DNA from: Desulfobacterales bacterium
GTDB taxonomy: Bacteria > Desulfobacterota > Desulfobacteria > Desulfobacterales > C00003106
DNA: 5,185 nucleotides
Assembly: GCA_030613165.1 (NCBI GenBank)
Contig: JAUWMN010000150.1
Location: 1-5,185 of the forward strand
Direction of reading: 5' to 3'
The notes under the pieces were generated by a model. The model ran no database searches. It was not told the DNA's origin and saw only the letters and a list, made by a program, of their open reading frames with translations. Shown piece by piece: positions 1 through 4,645 of this stretch; positions within the stretch are counted from its first letter, which is position 1, and every line of letters starts with the position of its first letter. A program made the translations under genes and the position numbers.

Positions 1-1
1 G

Positions 2-1408
2 CTTGCAACTACCAATAGGCGGAACCGCCTGCCGAACTCTCTGGACACGGCGTTCAGTACTGGTAAAGGTGCCGTCTTTTTCAGCAAACGAAGCCGCGGG
101 CAAGACCACATCCGCGAATTTCGCAGTCTCTGTAAGAAAAATGTCCGACACTGCCAAAAAATCTAATTCCTCTATAGCGCCGCAAGTTGTCTTAACATCA
201 GGATGGCTCAGGACTGGGTTTTCTCCCATGATGAACATCGCCCGAATCTTTTTGTCAAGTGCGCCATGTACCATGTCGGTTCCGGTCATTCCCGGCGCCA
301 CGGGCAACTCACACTTCCAGACCCTTTCAAACTTCTTCTTCACGCTTGCATCCGCAACATTCTGGTAGCCTGATAATGTATTAGGCAAAGCGCCCATGTC
401 ACAGGCCCCTTGAACATTGTTTTGCCCCCGCAGAGGTCCAACACCTGTGAATTCTTGTTCCACGTGCCCTTTAAGCATGGCTAAGTTGGCAATGGACTGC
501 ACATTGTCCGTCCCTGAAACATGCTGCGTAATTCCCATAGAGTAAATGATCACAGCCCGCTTGACAGAGGCATACATCCGTGCCGCCCGGCGAAGTCCTT
601 CCAGAGGAATTCCACAGATCGATTCTACCTGATCGATCTCAAATTCTTCAAGGTGCTTGGTGAAAGCCCGCGAATTCTCCGTACGCATCCCAACAAAAGA
701 GTCATCATGAAGACTTTCTTCCATGATGATCTTCATCATACCATTAAGCCATATTACATCGGTACCCAAGCGCGGCTGAAGATAGACGTGGGCGACTTTG
801 CTCAATGAAATTTGACGCGGGTCCACAACAATCAGCTTGGCCCCTCGTTGCAAGGCGTCAAAGATAAATCGGGCTATCTGGGGGTGCTGTTCAGTGGTGT
901 TCGATCCGGTAACCAGGATGACTTCGGCTCCGGCAAGCTCGGCTATGGAGTTGGTCATGGCGCCGGAGCCAAAGGCATTGTTCAATCCGACTACACTCGG
1001 GGAATGGCACAGCCTGGCACAGTGGTCCACATTGTTGGTCTTCAGCACGGCCCTGGCAAACTTCATCAGGAGATAGTTCTCCTCATTGGTGCACTTGGCG
1101 GAAGTGAGGACCCCTAATGATTCTGCTCCATGCCTGTCTCTGATCTCGGACAATCTTCGCGCAACCAAGTCGAGCGCCTCTGTCCAATCGGCCTCCACAA
1201 GTCGTCCGTTTTTTCGAATCAGTGGATAGCTCAGGCGATCCTTGTGATGAACAAACTCAAAGCAGTTCCACCCCTTGACACACAGATTTCCCCGGGCAAT
1301 AGGATGTTCTCTGCTGGGGATCACCCCAACGATCTTTCCGTTTTCTACCTCAAGGTACAGATTGCACCCGCAAGCGCAAAAACAGCAAGTTGTCAAGACT
1401 CTGTGCAT
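2..1408 (-). CDS. fdhA: Formate dehydrogenase catalytic (alpha) subunit, Mo/W-bis-MGD type, 3' end outside window
   Basis: This is the large subunit of a molybdenum or tungsten formate dehydrogenase, which interconverts formate and CO2. Reading the minus strand from ATG 1408 gives 469 open codons to the window edge. A [4Fe-4S] motif C8-x2-C11-x3-C15-x27-C43 lies at the very N-terminus, followed by VKGW. The metal ligand is in DHCARLCHSP: Cys134 (TGC at 1007-1009), a cysteine where the selenoenzymes have selenocysteine, followed by His135. Arg327 lies in PLRGQNNVQGACDMG, matching the family's catalytic arginine region. The visible part ends after VVLPAASFAEKDGTF, so the C-terminal cofactor-binding domain is missing; family members are usually about 680-900 residues. 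No Tat signal and no N-terminal ferredoxin domain are present, which suggests a short cytoplasmic form. An in-frame TAG lies 18 bases upstream of ATG 1408. The ribosome binding site is weak (GAAAGA). The electron-acceptor partner is not visible; it could serve NAD(H), ferredoxin or hydrogenase. Confidence 0.95.
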   Translation of the reverse strand, partial: MHRVLTTCCFCACGCNLYLEVENGKIVGVIPSREHPIARGNLCVKGWNCFEFVHHKDRLSYPLIRKNGRLVEADWTEALDLVARRLSEIRDRHGAESLGVLTSAKCTNEENYLLMKFARAVLKTNNVDHCARLCHSPSVVGLNNAFGSGAMTNSIAELAGAEVILVTGSNTTEQHPQIARFIFDALQRGAKLIVVDPRQISLSKVAHVYLQPRLGTDVIWLNGMMKIIMEESLHDDSFVGMRTENSRAFTKHLEEFEIDQVESICGIPLEGLRRAARMYASVKRAVIIYSMGITQHVSGTDNVQSIANLAMLKGHVEQEFTGVGPLRGQNNVQGACDMGALPNTLSGYQNVADASVKKKFERVWKCELPVAPGMTGTDMVHGALDKKIRAMFIMGENPVLSHPDVKTTCGAIEELDFLAVSDIFLTETAKFADVVLPAASFAEKDGTFTSTERRVQRVRQAVPPIGSCK

Positions 1409-1428
1409 AGTAATCTTTCGTAATGCCT

Positions 1429-1434
1429 ATAATA
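1429..1434 (-). promoter_or_regulatory. Possible -10 element of the formate dehydrogenase gene
   Basis: The minus strand reads TATTAT here, five of six matches to the sigma-70 -10 consensus, about 20 bases upstream of ATG 1408. With a 17-base spacer the -35 position reads TTCGAA, only three of six. The same bases on the plus strand read TATAAT, but no plausible plus-strand gene follows. This is a weak candidate; formate dehydrogenase genes can also use sigma-54 promoters, and I saw no convincing GG-N10-GC site nearby. Confidence 0.25.
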
Positions 1435-1456
1435 TGGTGATTTTGTTGCTTTTCGA

Positions 1457-1580
1457 AGAGCAGAGAGCATAGAGCAAGGAGCTAAGAGCGTAGAGTAGAA
1501 AGCAGAAAAAAAGGGAAGGGGGGAATTTTTCTGTTCTTTCAAAGGTACTCTCCGCTCTATGCTCCGTGTTCTCTGCTATA
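1457..1580. repeat. Purine-rich imperfect inverted repeat between the two minus-strand genes
   Basis: The left arm (about 1457-1510) is a degenerate tandem run of AGAGC-type units spaced 7-9 bases apart (GAGAGCATAGAGCAAGGAGC and so on). The right arm (about 1532-1580) is its approximate reverse complement (GCTCTATGCTCC, TTCTCTGCTAT). They are separated by a poly-A/G centre. As RNA the two arms could pair over about 45 bases with mismatches. The repeat fills most of the 218-base gap between the aminodeoxychorismate lyase-like gene and fdhA. It could be a decayed mobile repeat or a transcriptional attenuator. No open frame of note lies in this gap. Confidence 0.6.
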
Positions 1581-1626
1581 TGCCTTGGCGAAAGATGCAA
1601 CAAGTGTGCCGTTTGTAATCTGATCT

Positions 1627-2445
1627 TTAGCAGGAACGTTCTATGAGTCTATTATATTTTTCCTGAAGGACGGAGACCAACCTGGAAGGTTTATACTGGC
1701 CACCTCCTATCCTTATAACGGGTAGGATCTCTATAACCGAATTGGTTACAAAGGCGCTTCCAAAGCGATCTAACTCAGCAAGGAGAATCCGTCTCTCCTC
1801 GATTGATATACCGGATGAACGAGCAAGTTCCATTACCTTCTTTCGAGTAATTCCCGGCAAGAGACCTGCCTCTACAGGTGGAGTGATTAGTTGTTTTTTT
1901 TCTATAAAAAAAATATTCGATATGCTCCCCTCGGTAATCTCATCTCTTTCATTGGCAAAAATAGCGTCAAAAAATCCCCGGCTCCTTGCCTGTCTCAAGG
2001 CAGCAATATTTTCAAGATAAGAAGTTGTCTTAAACCGTACCAAAGGAGACCCGGAAAACCTTCTGAAGGCTGCAAGGCCGATCTTTACACCTTCTTTCTT
2101 CCATCCTGACATATCGGGAAGGGGCTGCCATTCAGTGGAAAAATCGACTTTTTCCACGGTATCCGAGCCGTATGTATTTAGATTCAACCTGAGACGAAAG
2201 TCTTTGTCTTCCGGGATTGTATTAAGCGAAGAAAAAAGCGCCTTTTTTGCCTCCTCCCGCGAAAAGGGGATGTCAAAAAACCGACATCCCGACGCCATTC
2301 GTTCCAGGTGTTCCTCCACAAAACATATCTTTCGTCCCGGGTAGACCCGAAACGTTTCAAACAACCCTTCTCCAAAAGAAAGCGTCCTATTCTTCATAAG
2401 TTCCATCCTGTTGCTTTCCTTAACAATCCCACCAAGCCGATCCAA
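1627..2445 (-). CDS. pabC: Class IV PLP-dependent enzyme, probable aminodeoxychorismate lyase (PabC-like)
   Basis: A fold-type IV PLP enzyme of 272 residues, the usual length for aminodeoxychorismate lyase, which splits 4-amino-4-deoxychorismate to p-aminobenzoate and pyruvate for folate synthesis in the cytoplasm. Landmarks in order are FGEGLFETFRV near residues 24-34, HLERM, the probable PLP lysine in RFKTTSYLENIAALRQA, DEITEGSISNIFF (glutamate contacting the PLP ring nitrogen), LLPGITRKKVMELA and the AFVTNSVIEILPV strand. Branched-chain or D-amino-acid aminotransferase cannot be excluded from sequence alone, and no pabA or pabB is visible. The start is uncertain. TTG 2445 lacks a ribosome binding site but supplies the family's first strand (LGGIVKES resembles the usual x-NG-x-x-V-x-E). 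ATG 2406 has AAGGAA (2416-2421) nine bases upstream but would lose that strand, giving 259 residues. It lies upstream of fdhA on the same strand, but the 218-base gap makes a shared operon doubtful. Confidence 0.85.
   Translation of the reverse strand: MDRLGGIVKESNRMELMKNRTLSFGEGLFETFRVYPGRKICFVEEHLERMASGCRFFDIPFSREEAKKALFSSLNTIPEDKDFRLRLNLNTYGSDTVEKVDFSTEWQPLPDMSGWKKEGVKIGLAAFRRFSGSPLVRFKTTSYLENIAALRQARSRGFFDAIFANERDEITEGSISNIFFIEKKQLITPPVEAGLLPGITRKKVMELARSSGISIEERRILLAELDRFGSAFVTNSVIEILPVIRIGGGQYKPSRLVSVLQEKYNRLIERSC
2416..2421 (-). promoter_or_regulatory. Ribosome binding site favouring the internal ATG 2406
   Basis: The minus strand reads AAGGAA here, nine bases before ATG 2406 of the pabC-like gene. 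It is the only good Shine-Dalgarno match near the gene start. It argues for the ATG, whereas alignment with the family N-terminus argues for TTG 2445. Both products may be made. Confidence 0.5.
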
Positions 2446-2479
2446 AAAGTTGTTTCGGTCAGTGTTGTCCCTGAAAATC

Positions 2480-2569
2480 TTAGAACGTTAGATTCCCCGG
2501 GCGATAATGTGATGCAGAGCACCAGGTGCATCTATCCTCGACTTCCTCGGCATAATAAACGCTTACCAT
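2480..2569 (-). CDS. Possible 29-residue leader or small protein upstream of the pabC-like gene
   Basis: The frame runs from ATG 2569 to TAA 2480-2482 and encodes 29 residues beginning MVSVYYAEEVEDRC and containing CTWC. An AGGTGA Shine-Dalgarno match (2578-2583) sits eight bases before the ATG, better spaced than anything in front of the TTG start of the next gene. The stop lies 34 bases before TTG 2445 and 73 bases before ATG 2406, in a different frame. It could be an upstream leader peptide affecting translation of the pabC-like gene, a free small protein or chance. I recognise no family. An out-of-frame ATG (MLLW then stop) lies just before it. Confidence 0.25.
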   Translation of the reverse strand: MVSVYYAEEVEDRCTWCSASHYRPGNLTF

Positions 2570-2698
2570 AACAACATTCACCTGTAAACTGGAAAACTAA
2601 AGGGCGTTATATATTAAAATAACAACTGATTACACCCAGTTCCCGGGCCTCCCGGTAGCAGAACAGGCTTCTCGTTTTGCCCGTATTTTTTGCCAGTC

Positions 2699-2733
2699 AA
2701 TCCCGCTTATAGCGGGACGCTTACAGCGGGATT
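2699..2733. repeat. AATCCCGCT / AGCGGGATT palindrome with an internal third arm
   Basis: AATCCCGCT (2699-2707) is the exact reverse complement of AGCGGGATT (2725-2733). An extra AGCGGG copy at 2711-2716 can pair with the same left arm across a three-base loop, so two hairpins are mutually exclusive. No T-run follows on either strand, so it is not a standard terminator. It resembles short REP-like extragenic palindromes and lies just upstream of the cold-shock promoter candidate. Confidence 0.6.
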
Positions 2734-2753
2734 AATCGGAGTGCATAATTAAA

Positions 2754-2782
2754 TTGTTTTTTTTCCAAAAATATGTTATTGT
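2754..2782 (+). promoter_or_regulatory. Candidate sigma-70 promoter of the cold-shock gene
   Basis: TTGTTT (2754-2759) and TATTGT (2777-2782) are separated by 17 bases in an AT-rich stretch. They match the -35 and -10 consensus at three and four of six positions. Transcription from here would give a leader of roughly 120 bases before the ATG, which fits the long leaders known for cspA-type genes. The match is modest and the exact start is inferred. Confidence 0.4.
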
Positions 2783-2833
2783 TCAAACAATCATTAATGG
2801 AGCGCCCTTAATTGGCGGGCCGGTTTCGTTTTC

Positions 2834-2866
2834 AAGGAAAGACCCATTTGTCAAAGTGGCATCCTT
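2834..2866 (+). promoter_or_regulatory. Hairpin in the cold-shock gene leader
   Basis: AAGGA (2834-2838) can pair with TCCTT (2862-2866). Inside, CCATTT (2844-2849) pairs with AAA plus TGG (2853-2855, 2857-2859) around a GTC loop, with one bulged G. A second short stem (CGCC 2803-2806 with GGCG 2814-2817) lies upstream. Cold-shock mRNAs in other bacteria have leaders that refold with temperature. The analogy is inference, and no named RNA family was recognised. Confidence 0.4.
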
Positions 2867-2909
2867 AGATCCGGGACTATGAAAATTTTTTGAAAGGAGT
2901 ATGTCACCC

Positions 2910-3110
2910 ATGGCTAATGGAACTGTAAAATGGTTTAATAGCAGCAAAGGCTTTGGCTTTATTGAGCAGGAAGAGGGTCCGGATGTATTTGTTCATCATT
3001 CAGGAATTAATTCGACCGGTTTCAAGTCTCTTGATGAAGGCGACAAAGTTACCTTTGACATAGAGCAGGGCCAAAAAGGTCCTGCCGCAGTAAATGTCAC
3101 TGTAGTTTAG
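2910..3110 (+). CDS. cspA: Cold-shock domain protein (CspA family)
   Basis: A 66-residue single cold-shock domain, the standard family length. These small cytoplasmic five-stranded OB-fold proteins bind single-stranded RNA and DNA and act as RNA chaperones or antiterminators. RNP1 is seen as KGFGFI and RNP2 as VFVHHS, after the diagnostic N-terminus [10 protein letters not shown]; the C-terminus [10 protein letters not shown] is also typical. ATG 2910 is preferred over ATG 2901, because the strong AAAGGAG (2893-2899) is 10 bases before 2910 but only one base before 2901, and homologues begin at MANGTVKWF or similar. The gene is monocistronic, with its own long leader and a terminator about 20 bases after the stop. 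The symbol denotes the family; which paralogue this is cannot be told, nor whether it is cold induced. Confidence 0.96.
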   Translation: MANGTVKWFNSSKGFGFIEQEEGPDVFVHHSGINSTGFKSLDEGDKVTFDIEQGQKGPAAVNVTVV

Positions 3111-3128
3111 ATCAATATTTCTGAGTTA

Positions 3129-3173
3129 AAAAAGGGTATTCCATCGAAGTATGAGGGATGCCCTTTTTGTTTT
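3129..3173 (+). terminator. Rho-independent terminator of the cold-shock gene
   Basis: AAAAAGGGTATTCC (3129-3142) pairs along its full 14 bases, with two G-U pairs, with GGGATGCCCTTTTT (3155-3168) across a 12-base loop. The T-run continues as TTTTTGTTTTC. It starts 18 bases after the stop codon of the cold-shock gene. The A-tract on the left arm could make it work in both directions. Confidence 0.9.
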
Positions 3174-3196
3174 CTGGAACCCCTGATCTGTCTTAT

Positions 3197-3359
3197 AGGA
3201 GGCTGTCCGAAAATTCTGATCCTACTGCAAAAGCGTGAGAAACGGCCCAAATTCCCGCAAGTTTTCGTCAAATAGGCCTGCTATTCTCCTCAAATTTGCG
3301 AAAATTTTGTCTCGTTCTCACTCTTTTTCGTTACGGACACAATTCTCGGACAGCCTCCT
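3197..3359. repeat. 163-base palindromic MITE-like element
   Basis: The left end AGGAGGCTGTCCGA (3197-3210) is the exact reverse complement of the right end TCGGACAGCCTCCT (3346-3359). Pairing continues inward in the same register with scattered mismatches, for example GTGAG (3235-3239) with CTCAC (3317-3321). The centre is AATAG (3271-3275) and CTATT (3281-3285); ends and centre share the axis at base 3278. The whole unit could fold into one long hairpin. It has no open frame that looks like a transposase and no obvious target-site duplication. The GGCTGTCC-type ends recall the ends of some DDE insertion sequences, so a non-autonomous derivative is plausible. The parent element is unknown. 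Confidence 0.75.
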
Positions 3360-3360
3360 C

Positions 3361-3372
3361 AGGGGCTGTCCG
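3361..3372. repeat. Solitary third copy of the palindromic element's end
   Basis: AGGGGCTGTCCG directly follows the right end of the 163-base element and matches its left end (AGGAGGCTGTCCG) with one base missing, in direct orientation. It may be the stub of a second copy inserted next to the first. Alternatively, with the adjacent right end CGGACAGCCTCCT, it forms a local hairpin. Confidence 0.5.
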
Positions 3373-3405
3373 TTATTTCATAAGTTTTACCAAATGCTTA
3401 GCTAT

Positions 3406-3555
3406 GATGGCGTCGTAAAAAGTCGAACTTCTGTCACTCCCGCGCAGGCGGGAGTCCAGAACCAGCTGATATTACTGGATTCCCGCTCCCCGATCGGGTC
3501 GAGGACCAGCTTCGCGGGAATGACGGCAAGGGTGTCTGGGGACTTTTTACGAAAC
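3406..3555. repeat. Inverted-repeat element with TCGTAAAAAGTC ends and TCCCGCG hairpins, upstream of rnc
   Basis: The terminal repeats TCGTAAAAAGTC (3413-3424) and GACTTTTTACGA (3541-3552) are exact reverse complements. Inside are two hairpins: ACTCCCGC-GCAG-GCGGGAGT (3436-3455) and ATTCCCGC (3479-3486) with GCGGGAAT (3514-3521). The second encloses the perfect palindrome CCCGATCGGG (3489-3498). The GTCATTCCCGCG-type core is, from memory, a common extragenic repeat in deltaproteobacterial genomes. There is no coding capacity. It ends 44 bases before the ATG of rnc, so it is probably transcribed as part of the rnc leader. Confidence 0.75.
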
Positions 3556-3595
3556 CGGCAGTTTTTCAAAGCTCTCAAATTATAGGACAGTACTT

Positions 3596-4294
3596 ATGAG
3601 CGTTACAGACATTGCCCCTCTTGAACTTAGTCTTAAATACACATTTAAGAACATAGAGTTTATACAAGAAGCCTTGAGACACAGCTCTTTTGTTAATGAA
3701 CAAAACGACTTCTCGCTCACAAACAATGAGCGACTGGAGTTTTTAGGCGATTCCGTTTTAGGCCTGATTATAAGCCATCTCTTGATGATACGTTTTCCTG
3801 AAATGAATGAAGGGGATCTGTCGAAAATGCGCGCTGCCATCGTTAATGAGACTCAGTTGGCGGATGTCGCCCAAGACCTTTCCCTGGGATCATATTTGAT
3901 GCTTGGAAAAGGGGAGACTCTGGCCCACGGCTATGAAAAAAAATCTATTTTGGCCGATACCCTTGAAGCAGTCCTTGCGGCCATATATCTCGACGGCGGG
4001 ATAGATTCCGTCTCAAGGGTGATAGAAACCCTTTTTGCCGAGCGAGTGAATTCCCTGGCCCTAAAGCTGATAAAAAAAGATTTTAAAAGCAGATTGCAGG
4101 AGCGCGCCCAATTTCGTTTTAAAATGATACCGTGCTATGAAGTCATAAGTGAAGACGGACCATCACACGATAAGACCTTTACGGTTCGGATGACCGTTGG
4201 TTCGGATATATCAACAGAGGGAACTGGAAAAAGTAAAAAAGAGGCGGAGCAGGATGCGGCCGAAAAAGGACTTACGCAGATAGCCGCAGATTAA
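3596..4294 (+). CDS. rnc: Ribonuclease III
   Basis: RNase III of 232 residues (E. coli 226), which cuts double-stranded RNA to mature rRNA and to process or destroy mRNAs. The signature NERLEFLGDSVLG spans residues 44-56. Metal-binding and catalytic acids Glu45, Glu48, Asp52, Asp121 and Glu124 correspond to E. coli E38, E41, D45, D114 and E117 with a constant offset of seven, so the enzyme looks active. A double-stranded-RNA-binding domain follows at about 158-229 (SRLQERAQ, then GTGKSKKEAEQDAAEKGL). ATG 3596 has AGGA eight bases upstream. No era, lepB or acpP neighbour is visible, unlike many rnc loci. A palindromic repeat lies just upstream, possibly in its leader. The last residues LTQIAAD and the stop are encoded within a dispersed-repeat-like sequence, so the natural C-terminus may have been replaced; the domain itself is essentially complete. 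Confidence 0.97.
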   Translation: MSVTDIAPLELSLKYTFKNIEFIQEALRHSSFVNEQNDFSLTNNERLEFLGDSVLGLIISHLLMIRFPEMNEGDLSKMRAAIVNETQLADVAQDLSLGSYLMLGKGETLAHGYEKKSILADTLEAVLAAIYLDGGIDSVSRVIETLFAERVNSLALKLIKKDFKSRLQERAQFRFKMIPCYEVISEDGPSHDKTFTVRMTVGSDISTEGTGKSKKEAEQDAAEKGLTQIAAD

Positions 4295-4333
4295 AAAAAA
4301 TCCTGAAAATCAGCGTTCATCCGCGTCCAAAAT
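4272..4333. repeat. CGCAGAT-type dispersed repeat covering the end of rnc
   Basis: CGCAGAT occurs at 4275-4281 and again at 4285-4291, ten bases apart, followed by a run of A, then TCAGCGTTCATCCGCGTCC. The reverse complement reads as a GGACGCGGATGAACGCTGAT ... AATCTGCGG ... ATCTGCG pattern, which I recall as a widespread intergenic repeat in environmental bacterial genomes. Its first 22 bases are inside the rnc coding frame. No clear terminator for rnc is seen here. Confidence 0.55.
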
Positions 4334-4347
4334 CTTTTTCTTGAATC

Positions 4348-4353
4348 TATAAT
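4348..4353 (+). promoter_or_regulatory. Perfect -10 hexamer before the cysteine-rich gene
   Basis: TATAAT matches the consensus exactly. The -35 position at 17 bases reads GTCCAA, a poor match. A start about seven bases downstream would leave only a few bases before ATG 4364, so the transcript could be nearly leaderless, in keeping with the lack of a good Shine-Dalgarno sequence there. Read-through from rnc is the alternative. Confidence 0.35.
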
Positions 4354-4363
4354 ATGTGGAATC

Positions 4364-4558
4364 ATGACCTGCTCATTTCATAGAGACAGAGATATTTTTG
4401 TAACATGTGACCAGTTTGATATAGGCTATTGTCTTGAATGTTTCCAAAACGGGGTGGAGTGCAAGAGTCCAAATGTATACTGTAAATACAGAACACAGTG
4501 CCTAATATGGGAATCTTATAGAGACGTGGTCAAACAAGAGAATAAAGGGGAACCATGA
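4364..4558 (+). CDS. Small cysteine-rich, probably metal-binding protein, function unknown
   Basis: A 64-residue protein with seven cysteines (3, 15, 23, 26, 33, 40, 46) and His6. The spacing C3-x2-H6-x8-C15-x7-C23-x2-C26 resembles the first half of a B-box-type zinc finger, though the residue where a fourth ligand is expected is Phe18. C33, C40 and C46 could form a second site. No signal peptide or membrane span is present, so it is probably cytoplasmic. There is no upstream in-frame start, and only weak GTGGA precedes ATG 4364. Its stop overlaps the ATG of the next small membrane-protein gene (ATGA), which implies coupled translation and a joint role. I do not recognise a named family; redox sensing, metal binding or an adaptor role are guesses only. 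Confidence 0.8.
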   Translation: MTCSFHRDRDIFVTCDQFDIGYCLECFQNGVECKSPNVYCKYRTQCLIWESYRDVVKQENKGEP

Positions 4559-4644
4559 GAAGTTTTCTGTTTGTTGTGGCTATTATCGCTGTGTGGCTGG
4601 CGCTTCAGCTATATATCTTGCCGAAGCTGGGCATTTCCACCTGA
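4555..4644 (+). CDS. 29-residue single-span membrane protein, coupled to the cysteine-rich gene
   Basis: ATG 4555 overlaps the stop of the preceding gene in ATGA, and AAAGGGG (4544-4550) sits four bases before it. The product starts MRSFLFVVAIIAVWLALQ and ends YILPKLGIST. It has one hydrophobic helix at about residues 4-22, a single Arg at position 2 and Lys24 after the helix, with no cleavable signal-peptide pattern. The good ribosome binding site, the overlap and the clean membrane-helix composition make a real gene likely despite its size. Small one-span proteins often act as subunits or regulators of larger membrane complexes; no partner can be named here beyond the coupled cysteine-rich protein. 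Confidence 0.7.
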   Translation: MRSFLFVVAIIAVWLALQLYILPKLGIST

Positions 4645-4645
4645 C

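Larger units (their letters stand above)
2446..2909. other. Divergent intergenic region between the pabC-like gene and the cold-shock gene
   Basis: About 460 bases with no substantial gene. From the pabC side it holds the possible 29-codon frame (2480-2569), an AT-rich stretch at about 2604-2625 that could contain a minus-strand promoter (no clear -35), a small C/G-rich palindrome around CCCGGGCCTCCCGG (2642-2655), the three-part AGCGGG repeat at 2699-2733, and then the promoter and structured leader of the cold-shock gene. Confidence 0.7.

Noticed and set aside
3..1472. Several plus-strand open frames of 65-121 codons (for example 3-368, 521-808, 812-1117, 1130-1423).
   Set aside because: Nearly all lie opposite the minus-strand formate dehydrogenase gene, whose continuous, strongly conserved reading explains the region, and the last one starts inside that gene. 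They resemble no protein and lack ribosome binding sites.
2446..2569. Frameshift joining the 29-codon frame to the pabC-like gene as a longer N-terminus.
   Set aside because: A stop lies in the pabC frame at 2488-2490, the family needs no such extension, and no slippery sequence is evident.
1742..2571. Plus-strand frames and a second minus-strand frame overlapping the pabC-like gene.
   Set aside because: They are alternative-frame shadows of a gene with clear family motifs.
2790..2900. A known riboswitch, such as the cyclic-di-GMP type, in the cold-shock leader.
   Set aside because: The conserved GEMM-type core and tetraloop receptor pattern are not present. Only simple stems can be drawn.
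2901..2909. ATG 2901 as the start of the cold-shock gene.
   Set aside because: The Shine-Dalgarno sequence ends one base before it. ATG 2910 has normal spacing and gives the canonical MANGTVKWF start.
3197..3555. CRISPR array.
   Set aside because: The repeats are inverted and of different kinds, with no regular direct-repeat and spacer spacing.
3235..3585. A 116-codon plus-strand frame upstream of rnc.
   Set aside because: It runs across two palindromic repeat elements. Its composition follows the repeats, and no ribosome binding site or family is seen.
3580..3840. Minus-strand frame opposite the start of rnc.
   Set aside because: It is antisense to the conserved catalytic domain of RNase III.
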